From Gammaproteobacteria bacterium (GTDB lineage Bacteria > Pseudomonadota > Gammaproteobacteria > Granulosicoccales > Granulosicoccaceae): a stretch of 5,412 nt of DNA. The stretch lies in NCBI GenBank assembly GCA_003511825.1, contig DOIU01000411.1, positions 1-5,412 on the forward strand. The letters are read 5' to 3'. Under the pieces are notes generated by a model that was not told the DNA's origin, ran no database searches, and saw nothing but the letters and a program-made list of their open reading frames with translations. Numbering within the stretch: the stretch's first letter is position 1; each line of letters begins with the position of its first letter. Below are positions 1 to 5,367 of the stretch, in pieces. The translations under genes were made by a program, and so were the position numbers.

Positions 1-1524
1 TGCGATGTGTGGGTGGCGAACCGCATCGCCGGCTGCCAGCACTTGGGCGAAAGGGTCTTCGGCGATGGTTTCGGGGCTGATGCGGGTGTCGACGATTTGA
101 TTCACGAACGAGCTGTTGGCACCGTTCTCCAGCAGTCGTCGCACCAGATAGGCCAGCAGATCGCGGTGGGCACCCACGGGCGCATAGATGCGACAGCGTG
201 TGCCGTGGCTGCGCAAGACACTGTCATGCAGCGCTTCGCCCATGCCGTGCAGGCGTTGGTACTCGAAGTGTTCGACGCCTCGCTGACGCGCCAGATGCAA
301 CACGGCCGCGACCGAGTGGGCGTTGTGGGTGGCAAACTGCGGATAGATGCGGTCTGCCATGTCGAGCAGTTTTTCGGCGCAGACCAAGTAAGAGACGTCG
401 GTGTTGACCTTGCGGCTAAACACGGGGAAGTCCGCCAGGCCGAGGACCTGGGCGCGCTTGATTTCCGCGTCCCAATACGCGCCTTTGACCAAGCGCACCA
501 TGATGCGTCTATCCAGGTGCTGCGCGGTGGCGTAGAGCCAGTCGAGCACGTCGCTGGCGCGTTTGCCGTAGGCCTGCACCACGACGCCAAAGCCGTCCCA
601 GCCACGCAAGCGTTCGTCGCTGAGCACCGCCGCAATCACGTCCAGCGACAGATCGAGTCGGTCAGCCTCCTCGGCGTCGATGTTAAAGCCAATATTGGCG
701 GCTTTGGCGGCGAGCGCCAACTCGAGCGTGCGCGCGACCAATTCCGTCATCACCCGTTCTCGCTGAGGCACTTCGTAGCGCGCGTGCAGGGCAGATAATT
801 TGACAGAGATCCCCGGATTGTCGCGAATGTCGGCGCTCGCACTTTGCGTGCGTAAGGCGTCAATCGCATGCGCATAGGCGGCGTGGTAGCGCTCGGCATC
901 GGTGTCGGTGCGCGCCGCCTCACCCAACATATCGTAGGAGTAGGTGTAACCCTGTTGTTGTAGCCGCGTGGCGCGTTCGGTGGCTTCGTGAATGTCGCGT
1001 CCAAGCACGAATTGGCGCCCGAGTTCCTTCATGGCTTGGGCCACGGCCGTGCGCACGACCGGCTCTCCGAGGCGTTTGATCAGGCTGCGCAGTTGCGCGC
1101 CCAAGCCGGGTTCGTCATGGCTTTCGAGCAATTTGCCGGTGATCAACAGCGCCCACGTGGAGCTATTGATCAATGACGATGCGGATTTGCCCAGGTGTGC
1201 TTGCCAGTTGCCGGGCACGACCTTGTCTTCAATCAGTGCGTCAATGGTGGCCGCGTCGGGCACACGCAGTAGGGCCTCGGCCAGGCACATGAGGGCAACG
1301 CCTTCTTGCGTGGTAAGCCCATACTCAGCGAGGAATTTCTCCATCACCGAGGGGTGATCCTGCGTACGCACTTGTTGCACCATCTCAGCCGCCATGCTGC
1401 TGATGATGGCGCGGTCTTCGGCGGTGAGGGCGGTGTGCTGGATAAGATGCCGGACAGTGTCAGCTTCGCTGGCGAGGTAGCGCTGGCGCAGTGCGTGACG
1501 GTGGGAATCGCGGTCCGTATTCAT
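1..1524 (-). CDS. putA: PutA, proline dehydrogenase / P5C dehydrogenase, N-terminal 508 residues (3' part outside window)
   Basis: PutA oxidises proline to pyrroline-5-carboxylate with FAD and then to glutamate with NAD+, at the inner membrane face. The visible part has the N-terminal alpha-helical arm (about residues 1-130, with QEGVALMCLAEALLR at 73-87) and the complete proline dehydrogenase barrel (about 170-475). Barrel motifs include YSYDMLGEAA (195-204), SVKLSALHARY (240-250), IDAEEADRLDLSLD (282-295), RLVKGAYWDAEIKRAQ (344-359), FATHNA (397-402) and YAPVG to RR (Y447, R462, R463). The last three residues match the substrate-site Y540, R555 and R556 of E. coli PutA with the same spacing. 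K242 and D283 match E. coli K329 and D370, an offset of 87. The protein therefore begins where the E. coli ribbon-helix-helix region and linker have ended, so it has no self-repressing DNA-binding domain. ATG at 1524 is the first start after an in-frame TAG at 1549-1551; its ribosome site is weak (GAGAAAAG). The aldehyde dehydrogenase half lies beyond the left edge and is inferred from the family. Confidence 0.97.
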   Translation of the reverse strand, partial: MNTDRDSHRHALRQRYLASEADTVRHLIQHTALTAEDRAIISSMAAEMVQQVRTQDHPSVMEKFLAEYGLTTQEGVALMCLAEALLRVPDAATIDALIEDKVVPGNWQAHLGKSASSLINSSTWALLITGKLLESHDEPGLGAQLRSLIKRLGEPVVRTAVAQAMKELGRQFVLGRDIHEATERATRLQQQGYTYSYDMLGEAARTDTDAERYHAAYAHAIDALRTQSASADIRDNPGISVKLSALHARYEVPQRERVMTELVARTLELALAAKAANIGFNIDAEEADRLDLSLDVIAAVLSDERLRGWDGFGVVVQAYGKRASDVLDWLYATAQHLDRRIMVRLVKGAYWDAEIKRAQVLGLADFPVFSRKVNTDVSYLVCAEKLLDMADRIYPQFATHNAHSVAAVLHLARQRGVEHFEYQRLHGMGEALHDSVLRSHGTRCRIYAPVGAHRDLLAYLVRRLLENGANSSFVNQIVDTRISPETIAEDPFAQVLAAGDAVRHPHIA

Positions 1525-1681
1525 AGGCTTTTCTCGATGATTTTTTCTCTATTTTAGCGTTCTGGGTAAATTCGTTATTCCTTAATAAATGTCTTTTTGT
1601 GGTGGTTTGATCTTTTTAAATAACCATATTAGTTTTTATTGTTATTTTTTTGACTGATTTGTGGTTTTTTGTGCTTTTGCT
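1525..1681. promoter_or_regulatory. AT-rich putP-putA spacer with helically phased T-tracts
   Basis: The gap between putP and putA is strongly AT-rich and asymmetric, T-rich on the plus strand and so A-rich on the putA coding strand. T-tracts are centred near 1596, 1615, 1635, 1648, 1667 and 1676. Taken modulo 10.5 bp they fall within about one third of a helical turn, which predicts intrinsic bending towards one side. Bent AT-rich DNA upstream of a promoter is typical for sites used by Lrp-family proteins, which wrap DNA; the PutR-type gene at 3654 is the obvious candidate partner. The bending and the partner are inferences. No small gene or RNA gene was recognised here. Confidence 0.45.
1551..1556 (-). 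promoter_or_regulatory. Candidate -10 element of a putA promoter
   Basis: The minus strand reads TAAAAT here, one base from the sigma-70 -10 consensus, and would put the transcript start about 20 bases before the putA ATG. No convincing -35 lies 16-19 bases upstream (AATAAC at 17 bases). That could fit an activator-dependent promoter, but in such AT-rich DNA a TAAAAT is expected by chance, so the call is weak. Confidence 0.3.
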
Positions 1682-1730
1682 CGCTCCGCCAGCAGCGCGC
1701 TGACGGAGCGGCGGCTCGCTAGCCAGCGAG
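1682..1730 (-). other. Two adjacent hairpins at the putP 3' end without a U-tract
   Basis: The first hairpin has arms CTCGCT (1715-1720) and AGCGAG (1725-1730) with a 4-base loop, and overlaps the putP stop codon (1719-1721). The second has outer arms CGCTCCG (1682-1688) and CGGAGCG (1704-1710), then inner arms CAGC (1690-1693) and GCTG (1699-1702) around a 5-base loop. After the second hairpin the putP transcript continues A-rich, not U-rich, so this is not a standard intrinsic terminator. It may protect the putP mRNA end from exonucleases, or act as a weak or Rho-assisted stop that lets some transcription continue into putA. Confidence 0.5.
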
Positions 1731-3218
1731 TTCTGCTTCTACCTCGCGGAATCGTTGCCGGGTGCTCTCAGCGGGTGTTGGCGACAGCAAGGAAACGATG
1801 ATGATCGCGGCAAAGGCCAGCAGAATACCTGGAATGATTTCATACAACTCAGACCAACCGCCAGACCATGCCTGCCACGCCGAGTTGCCGGCCAGTTGTT
1901 TCCAGATCACCACGGTCAGGCCACCGGTGATGATGCCGGCCATCGCGCCAGCCTTGGTCATACGCTCCCAGAATAATGACAAGATGAGCGCCGGGCCAAA
2001 CGCCGCACCAAACCCTGCCCACGCATAAGACACGAGATCCAACACCTTGGAGTCTTTATCCATGGCGAGTAAAGTGGCGATCACCGCGATCACCACAACG
2101 GCGATCCGTCCGACCCGCACCAGTTGCTGCTGTGAGGCGTCTTTATTGAACAGGGCTTTGTAAAAGTCTTCAGCCAAGGCAGACGAGGAGACGAGTAACT
2201 GCGAGTCAGCCGTGCTCATGACGGCAGCCAGGATGGCGGCCAGCAAAATTCCCGCGATGGCCGGGTGGAAGAGTGCGTCCACCATCACCATAAAAACGGT
2301 TTCGTTATCACCGAGGCCCTGGTCCAGGTAAGCAATGGCGCTGAGTCCGATCAGGCAGGCGCCTGCCATGGACAAGCCAGACCATACCACTGCAATACGG
2401 CGCGCGGTGGGCACATGATCTTGACTCTTAATACCTTTAAAGCGCGCGAGGATATGCGGTTGACCGAAATACCCCAGGCCCCAGCCGAGTAAGGATAGCG
2501 TGCCGACCAGCGTAATCGTGTTGCCGTCGACATCCGTAAACATATTCAACAGCTCGGGGTTCTCGGTGCGAACGGCGTCAAAGGTGTTACCGATGCCACC
2601 GATTTCACCCATGGCGATCAGTGGCACCAGTATCAGTGCGCTCACCATCAGCAAGCCCTGCACAACGTCTGTCCATGAAACGGCGAGAAAGCCCCCGAAT
2701 AAGGTGTAAGAAATCACGGCGGCGGCACCAATCAAGACCGCCAAGGTGTAGTCAAAGCCGAACACGGTTTCAAACAGTTTGCCGCCGGCGACCAACCCTG
2801 AGCTGGTGTAGAACAAGAAAAACACCAGAACAAAAATGGCCGAAATGACCCGCAGGCTATGGCTCTTGTCTTCAAAGCGTTTTTCAAAGAAGGCGGGCAG
2901 GGTGAGGGCGTCGTCCGCCCGCTGCGAGTAGACGCGCAGGCGCTGCGCGACCAGCAACCAGTTTAGCCAGGTGCCGACCAGCAGCCCGCCGGCCAACCAA
3001 AATGCGCCGAAGCCGGCAGACATGGCGTAGCCGGGCAGGCCCATGAGCAACCAGCCACTCATGTCCGAGGCGCCGGCGCTCAGCGCACTGGGCACGGGGC
3101 CGAGGTTGCGCCCGCCCAGCACGTAGTCAGACAGATCGTTGGTTCGGCGGTAGGAGACGAGGCCGATCGCGAGCATTAGCGCGAGGTAGAGTAAAAATGT
3201 CAGGGTGACGGTGAACAC
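1719..3218 (-). CDS. putP: PutP, sodium/proline symporter
   Basis: PutP is an inner-membrane transporter of the solute:sodium symporter family (LeuT fold) that imports proline with Na+. The 499 residues match the usual length (E. coli PutP has 502), and about a dozen hydrophobic segments run along the whole protein. Family signatures are ALSAGASDMSGWLLMGLPG (45-63), FGQPHILARF (251-260) and AAVMSTADSQLLVSSSALAEDF (331-352). A50, M53, A332, S335 and T336 occupy the places of the E. coli Na+ ligands A53, M56, A337, S340 and T341, so the sodium sites look intact. The start is GTG at 3218, preceded by a full AGGAGG eight bases upstream; the protein then begins directly with the first membrane helix. 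It lies upstream of putA on the same strand with a 194-bp gap, so the two may be partly co-transcribed. It is divergent from putR, which probably controls it. A role in osmolyte uptake in addition to catabolism is possible. Confidence 0.97.
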   Translation of the reverse strand: MFTVTLTFLLYLALMLAIGLVSYRRTNDLSDYVLGGRNLGPVPSALSAGASDMSGWLLMGLPGYAMSAGFGAFWLAGGLLVGTWLNWLLVAQRLRVYSQRADDALTLPAFFEKRFEDKSHSLRVISAIFVLVFFLFYTSSGLVAGGKLFETVFGFDYTLAVLIGAAAVISYTLFGGFLAVSWTDVVQGLLMVSALILVPLIAMGEIGGIGNTFDAVRTENPELLNMFTDVDGNTITLVGTLSLLGWGLGYFGQPHILARFKGIKSQDHVPTARRIAVVWSGLSMAGACLIGLSAIAYLDQGLGDNETVFMVMVDALFHPAIAGILLAAILAAVMSTADSQLLVSSSALAEDFYKALFNKDASQQQLVRVGRIAVVVIAVIATLLAMDKDSKVLDLVSYAWAGFGAAFGPALILSLFWERMTKAGAMAGIITGGLTVVIWKQLAGNSAWQAWSGGWSELYEIIPGILLAFAAIIIVSLLSPTPAESTRQRFREVEAELAG

Positions 3219-3226
3219 GTAGGAAA

Positions 3227-3232
3227 CCTCCT
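3227..3232 (-). promoter_or_regulatory. Strong Shine-Dalgarno of putP
   Basis: The minus strand reads AGGAGG within TTAGGAGGT, eight bases before the GTG at 3218. This near-perfect match to the 16S rRNA 3' end fixes the GTG as the start and offsets the weaker GTG codon. Confidence 0.85.
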
Positions 3233-3352
3233 AAGGTGGTTGTCGTTATTGGGCGGTCGCTCAAGGCTGCGTGATCGTGCTGCGGCAACGGGCGAACGTC
3301 CCTTGTCGTTGGCAATGCGATGAGTCGCGCTTTTTTCTGGGCTGCTGGGGAC

Positions 3353-3366
3353 TGAGCAGGTGCTCA
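3353..3366. repeat. 14-bp perfect dyad in the putP leader
   Basis: TGAGCA and TGCTCA form 6-bp arms around GG. A second possible stem, CTGCT (3342-3346) with AGCAG (3355-3359), shares bases with it, so the two folds would exclude each other in a putP leader RNA. It lies just downstream of the candidate putP -10 element, so it could be an operator or an RNA structure. Nothing in the sequence separates these options. Confidence 0.35.
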
Positions 3367-3387
3367 TTCGGCGTGTGGCAAGCCTGG

Positions 3388-3393
3388 ATAATA
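3388..3393 (-). promoter_or_regulatory. Candidate -10 element of a putP promoter
   Basis: The minus strand reads TATTAT, one base from the sigma-70 -10 consensus. It would give a leader of roughly 160 bases. There is no clear -35 box at 16-19 bases, in line with a promoter needing an activator, but chance cannot be excluded. Confidence 0.3.
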
Positions 3394-3520
3394 CTGAGGG
3401 CGCTTGGTTCATCAGTCTAACGCTAACGACTTGGAGGGATTTTCTGAAAAGGGGGTTTTTGAGGTGATAAGTACTTTATTTTGGCTTTAAAAAAGTTAAA
3501 AAGACTTCTTTGATTGAAAT

Positions 3521-3536
3521 GGCATGGTGATATGCC
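3521..3536. repeat. Inverted repeat GGCAT-N6-ATGCC
   Basis: Two 5-bp arms (3521-3525 and 3532-3536) flank the six bases GGTGAT in the middle of the divergent region. The size suits a dimeric regulator. It differs in sequence from the other dyads nearby, so it may bind another protein or be incidental. Confidence 0.35.
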
Positions 3537-3568
3537 TTTTGGTGATGCGGTGAATGGATGAGTGAAAC

Positions 3569-3583
3569 GGCTGAATTTGAGCC
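3569..3583. promoter_or_regulatory. 15-bp AT-centred palindrome, candidate PutR (Lrp-type) site
   Basis: GGCTGAATTTGAGCC is symmetric at six of seven base pairs around its central T. Lrp/AsnC proteins typically bind 15-bp imperfect palindromes with an AT-rich centre, and this one has that architecture, although its outer bases do not follow the E. coli Lrp consensus. It sits 13 bp upstream of the candidate putR -35 box, a place suited to control of putR itself or of both divergent genes. Confidence 0.45.
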
Positions 3584-3605
3584 TTGCGTAGTCGTATTGA
3601 CGCAA
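3584..3605. promoter_or_regulatory. Inverted repeat TTGCGT-N10-ACGCAA over the putR -35 box
   Basis: Perfect 6-bp arms (3584-3589 and 3600-3605) are separated by 10 bases, placing their centres 16 bp apart. The right arm overlaps the -35 hexamer of the putR promoter. It directly abuts the 15-bp palindrome at 3569-3583, so the two make a 37-bp block of symmetric DNA. A protein bound here would be expected to block putR transcription, consistent with the autoregulation common in Lrp-family genes. Confidence 0.45.
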
Positions 3606-3626
3606 TTTTGAGTTTCAGGCTACTCT
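3597..3626 (+). promoter_or_regulatory. Putative sigma-70 promoter of putR
   Basis: TTGACG (3597-3602) and TACTCT (3621-3626) are 18 bp apart. The -35 is near consensus; the -10 keeps the important first, second and last bases. It would start transcription about 20 bases before the putR ATG. Confidence 0.5.
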
Positions 3627-3653
3627 GTTTGCCTTTTGCTTGGTGGTATTAGC

Positions 3654-4097
3654 ATGTTAGACACTCTGGATAAGTTGGATCACTCCATTCTGCGCGAGTT
3701 ACGCGAGGATGGTCGCGTTACGGTCACAAAGCTCGCGTCGCGTGTCGGCCTGTCTAAAACCCCCTGCCAAGTCAGAATGCGCCGTCTGGAGGATCAGGGT
3801 TACATTGTGGGCTACACCGCCCTGGTGGATCACAAAAAGCTGGGTGATAAGCATATCGCCTTTGTGCAGGTGTCTCTCAACGATACAAAAACCAAAGCGC
3901 TCGAAGCGTTTAATGCCTCTGTGCGCAACATCGCCGAAGTGGAGCAATGCCATATGATCGCGGCGGACTTTGATTACCTGCTGAAGGTGCGCACCTCGGA
4001 TATCGACGCCTACCGTGAAGTGCTCGGTGAAAAGATTTCTAACCTGCCGCACGTGAAGCAGACCAGTACCTTTGTGGTGATGGAAGACGTGAAGTAA
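3654..4097 (+). CDS. putR: PutR-like Lrp/AsnC family regulator of proline utilisation
   Basis: A 147-residue Lrp/AsnC regulator, the usual size. The N-terminal winged helix-turn-helix (about 5-55) contains LDHSILRELREDGRVTVTKL, then a recognition region with VGLSKTPCQVRMRRLEDQGYI (31-51). The C-terminal RAM/effector domain (about 66-145) has the segment DFDYLLKVRTSDIDAYREVL and ends with LPHVKQTSTFVVMEDVK, an ending I recognise from proline dehydrogenase activators called PutR. Proteins of this type in alphaproteobacteria and Vibrio activate putA or putP in response to proline. Its position next to putP and a PutA without a DNA-binding domain supports the same job here. ATG at 3654 is preferred, with GGTGG seven bases upstream; an in-frame TTG at 3636 would only add six unconserved residues. 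Proline as the effector is inferred from context; a general leucine-type regulator is less likely. Confidence 0.92.
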   Translation: MLDTLDKLDHSILRELREDGRVTVTKLASRVGLSKTPCQVRMRRLEDQGYIVGYTALVDHKKLGDKHIAFVQVSLNDTKTKALEAFNASVRNIAEVEQCHMIAADFDYLLKVRTSDIDAYREVLGEKISNLPHVKQTSTFVVMEDVK

Positions 4098-4112
4098 GCC
4101 CGTCTCGGCAGT

Positions 4113-4547
4113 TCAGTTGCGTGGGGTGTTTTCGCTCGGGCGTCGCCGTCTTTTTTGCGCAATGCGCAGCAGGCGCTGAAACTTGTCGCAGTTGAGGTGG
4201 TTGTCAGCCGGGCACATGGCCGCGTGGCGCAAACCATCGCGCGCGGCGACCAGTCGCTGGATGTGTTTGTCCAGTGCGTCGGCTTTTGCGAGCAGCTGAT
4301 CGCGATCAATGCGGACATGACCGTCTTCGGCGAACATGGCGCCAATTTCTTCGAGGGAGAACCCCGCCTGGCGCCCGAGTGTAATAAAGGCAAGCCTTTC
4401 CAGCACGCTTGACACAAATTGTCTGCGTAAACCGCGACGACCGCAGGATTCGATCAGCCCGGCGTCTTCGTAGTACCGCAAGGCGGAGGGTGCAAAGCCC
4501 GATTGCTCGGCGACTTCACTGATGTCGAGAATCTGAGACAGTGGCAT
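4113..4547 (-). CDS. MerR-family transcriptional regulator with a C-terminal Cys pair, not SoxR
   Basis: This 144-residue protein has the MerR layout: helix-turn-helix ISEVAEQSGFAPSALRYYEDAGLI (9-32), wing with GRRGLRRQF (36-44), second helical pair LERLAFITLGRQAGFSLEEIGAMF (49-72), dimerisation helix (about 83-107) and a short effector tail. The tail contains C112-P and C120, seven residues apart, followed by KFQRLL and a basic end (RRRR). A third cysteine is at 35 near the wing. It lacks the clustered CX2CXCX5C motif of SoxR, so it should not carry that [2Fe-2S] centre. The cysteines could instead sense a metal, thiol or electrophile; the ligand is unknown. It is divergent from tpm and its start lies 12 bp from a MerR-type operator, implying control of tpm and of itself. 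ATG at 4547 follows GAGG by 11 bases, and that GAGG overlaps the operator. Its 3' end converges on putR with a 15-bp gap and no clear terminator. Confidence 0.93.
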   Translation of the reverse strand: MPLSQILDISEVAEQSGFAPSALRYYEDAGLIESCGRRGLRRQFVSSVLERLAFITLGRQAGFSLEEIGAMFAEDGHVRIDRDQLLAKADALDKHIQRLVAARDGLRHAAMCPADNHLNCDKFQRLLRIAQKRRRRPSENTPRN

Positions 4548-4554
4548 CGTGCAC

Positions 4555-4585
4555 TTGACCTCAAGTTAACTTGAATTTGTATTCT
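4555..4585 (+). promoter_or_regulatory. MerR-type promoter of tpm with a 19-bp spacer
   Basis: TTGACC (4555-4560) and TATTCT (4580-4585) are separated by exactly 19 bp. This overlong spacer is the hallmark of promoters that MerR proteins activate by twisting the DNA. The operator dyad fills the spacer. Transcription would run towards tpm, starting near 4592 and leaving a leader of about 100 bases. Confidence 0.75.
4559..4576. promoter_or_regulatory. MerR-family operator, near-identical to the SoxR box
   Basis: CCTCAAGTTAACTTGAAT contains the perfect 14-bp palindrome TCAAGTTAACTTGA (4561-4574). It differs from the 18-bp SoxR box of the E. coli soxS promoter, as I recall it, at only the last two bases. 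It lies between the -35 and -10 boxes of the tpm promoter. On the opposite strand it includes the GAGG that serves as ribosome site for the MerR gene, so binding could also limit the regulator's own expression. Confidence 0.75.
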
Positions 4586-4681
4586 AGCAAGGCAAACGAC
4601 GATCAAGCGACATTCGCACGATTGTGTGGGCGCGTAGGGGTGGATGTCGTGCAACAGAAACCCCCGGTTTTGAGCATACAA

Positions 4682-4687
4682 AGAGGA
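4682..4687 (+). promoter_or_regulatory. Ribosome binding site of tpm
   Basis: AGAGGA lies five bases before the ATG at 4693 and decides the start. An in-frame ATG at 4624 would add 23 residues that do not resemble the family N-terminus. Confidence 0.7.
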
Positions 4688-4692
4688 AGACT

Positions 4693-5367
4693 ATGGAACC
4701 TGATTATTGGCATCAGCGCTGGGCAGACAACCAGATTGGTTTTCATCAAGCAGACGGTGAGCCACTGCTGGCAGCGCATTTTTCTGTCCTCGGCCTGCAA
4801 GCTGGGCATCGCGTGTATGTGCCGTTGTGCGGGAAGACGGGTGACATCGCCTGGCTGTTATCGCAAGGCGTAGCCGTGGTTGGCGTGGAGCTGAGTGAAA
4901 CGGCCGTTAAGGCGCTGTTTGCCGGCTTGGGTTGCGAGCCTCGCGTGAGCCAGCATGGTGAGCATCGGCACTATGCGGCCGACCACATCGATATCTACGT
5001 GGGGGACTATTTTACCCTTGGCGCGGCAGACTTGGGGACGGTGGACGCCATTTATGACCGTGCGGCCCTGGTGGCGCTGCCGCCACCGATGCGCGCGCGC
5101 TACGCCCAGCATCTGATGGCCACGACCGCGCGCGCGCCGCAATTGCTGATTACCTACGACTATGACCAGGCGCTGGTCGACGGTCCACCGTTCTCGGTGC
5201 CTGCCGATGAGGTAGCTGCGCACTACCAGGCGGATTACACCGTGACGCCTCTGGCGCGCCAAGCCGTACCCACCGGCATCAAGGGCAAGGCACCGGCGTG
5301 GATGCATGCCTGGCACTTGCAGGCCCGTGCGATGGAAGACGCATGGAAGGATGGGCGCCCAGCCTAG
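4693..5367 (+). CDS. tpm: Thiopurine S-methyltransferase (bacterial TPMT)
   Basis: A 224-residue soluble cytoplasmic enzyme that moves a methyl group from S-adenosylmethionine to sulfur. Bacterial members also methylate selenium and tellurium compounds and have been linked to tellurite resistance and volatile selenide formation. Motifs in order: YWHQRWADNQIGFHQ (5-19), the Trp and Phe-His rich N-terminal signature; VYVPLCGKTGDIAWL (41-55) and VVGVELSE (62-69), the methyl-donor binding strands and acidic loop; IYVGDYF (101-107); AIYDRAALVALPP (119-131), the family core; ITYDYD (153-158); and GPPFSV (164-169). All expected motifs are present and the length is normal for bacterial Tpm (about 218), so it should be active. 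It is divergent from the MerR regulator and carries the MerR-type promoter, so it is probably inducible. The natural substrate in this organism cannot be read from the sequence. Confidence 0.96.
   Translation: MEPDYWHQRWADNQIGFHQADGEPLLAAHFSVLGLQAGHRVYVPLCGKTGDIAWLLSQGVAVVGVELSETAVKALFAGLGCEPRVSQHGEHRHYAADHIDIYVGDYFTLGAADLGTVDAIYDRAALVALPPPMRARYAQHLMATTARAPQLLITYDYDQALVDGPPFSVPADEVAAHYQADYTVTPLARQAVPTGIKGKAPAWMHAWHLQARAMEDAWKDGRPA

Larger units (their letters stand above)
3219..3653. promoter_or_regulatory. Divergent putP / putR control region
   Basis: This 435-bp stretch lies between two divergent starts and shows no credible gene. Its putP-proximal part (3219-3420) has mixed composition; the middle (3470-3540) is AT-rich with A- and T-runs; the putR-proximal part carries several dyads and a promoter, listed separately. 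A 15-bp site with arms AAGT (3493-3496) and ACTT (3504-3507) around an A-rich centre is a further weak candidate for an Lrp-family protein. The length and the cluster of symmetric sites suggest that one regulator acts on both genes from here. That is inference from layout; no site has been tested. Confidence 0.6.

Noticed and set aside
7..798. Long open frame of 263 codons on the plus strand
   Set aside because: It lies antisense to the conserved proline dehydrogenase domain of putA, whose motifs are intact on the minus strand; its translation resembles no family and reflects GC-rich codon use.
3200..3412. Minus-strand frame of 70 codons overlapping the putP start
   Set aside because: It overlaps the putP ribosome site and first codons out of frame, has no ribosome site of its own and no recognisable motif.
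3423..3605. Minus-strand frame of 60 codons in the divergent region
   Set aside because: It runs through the putR promoter and dyads, its composition follows the AT-rich DNA, and no motif or convincing ribosome site is seen.
3636..3653. TTG codon as an upstream start for putR
   Set aside because: It adds six residues not expected in the family and has no better ribosome site than the ATG at 3654.
4098..4160. Intrinsic terminator between putR and the MerR gene, suggested by a T-run at 4151-4156
   Set aside because: The sequence before the T-run gives only a GGCG/CGCC pair with an impossible one-base loop, and no stable stem was found.
4113..4547. Identification of the MerR protein as SoxR on the basis of the operator
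   Set aside because: The CX2CXCX5C iron-sulfur motif is missing; only C112 and C120 are present in the tail.
4658..4671. Hairpin AAACC-CCC-GGTTT in the tpm leader as an attenuator
   Set aside because: The stem is only five pairs with a three-base loop, lacks a following U-tract, and no alternative fold or leader peptide was seen.
4624..4692. Upstream in-frame ATG for tpm
   Set aside because: The extra 23 residues do not fit the family N-terminus, and AGAGGA is correctly placed before the ATG at 4693.
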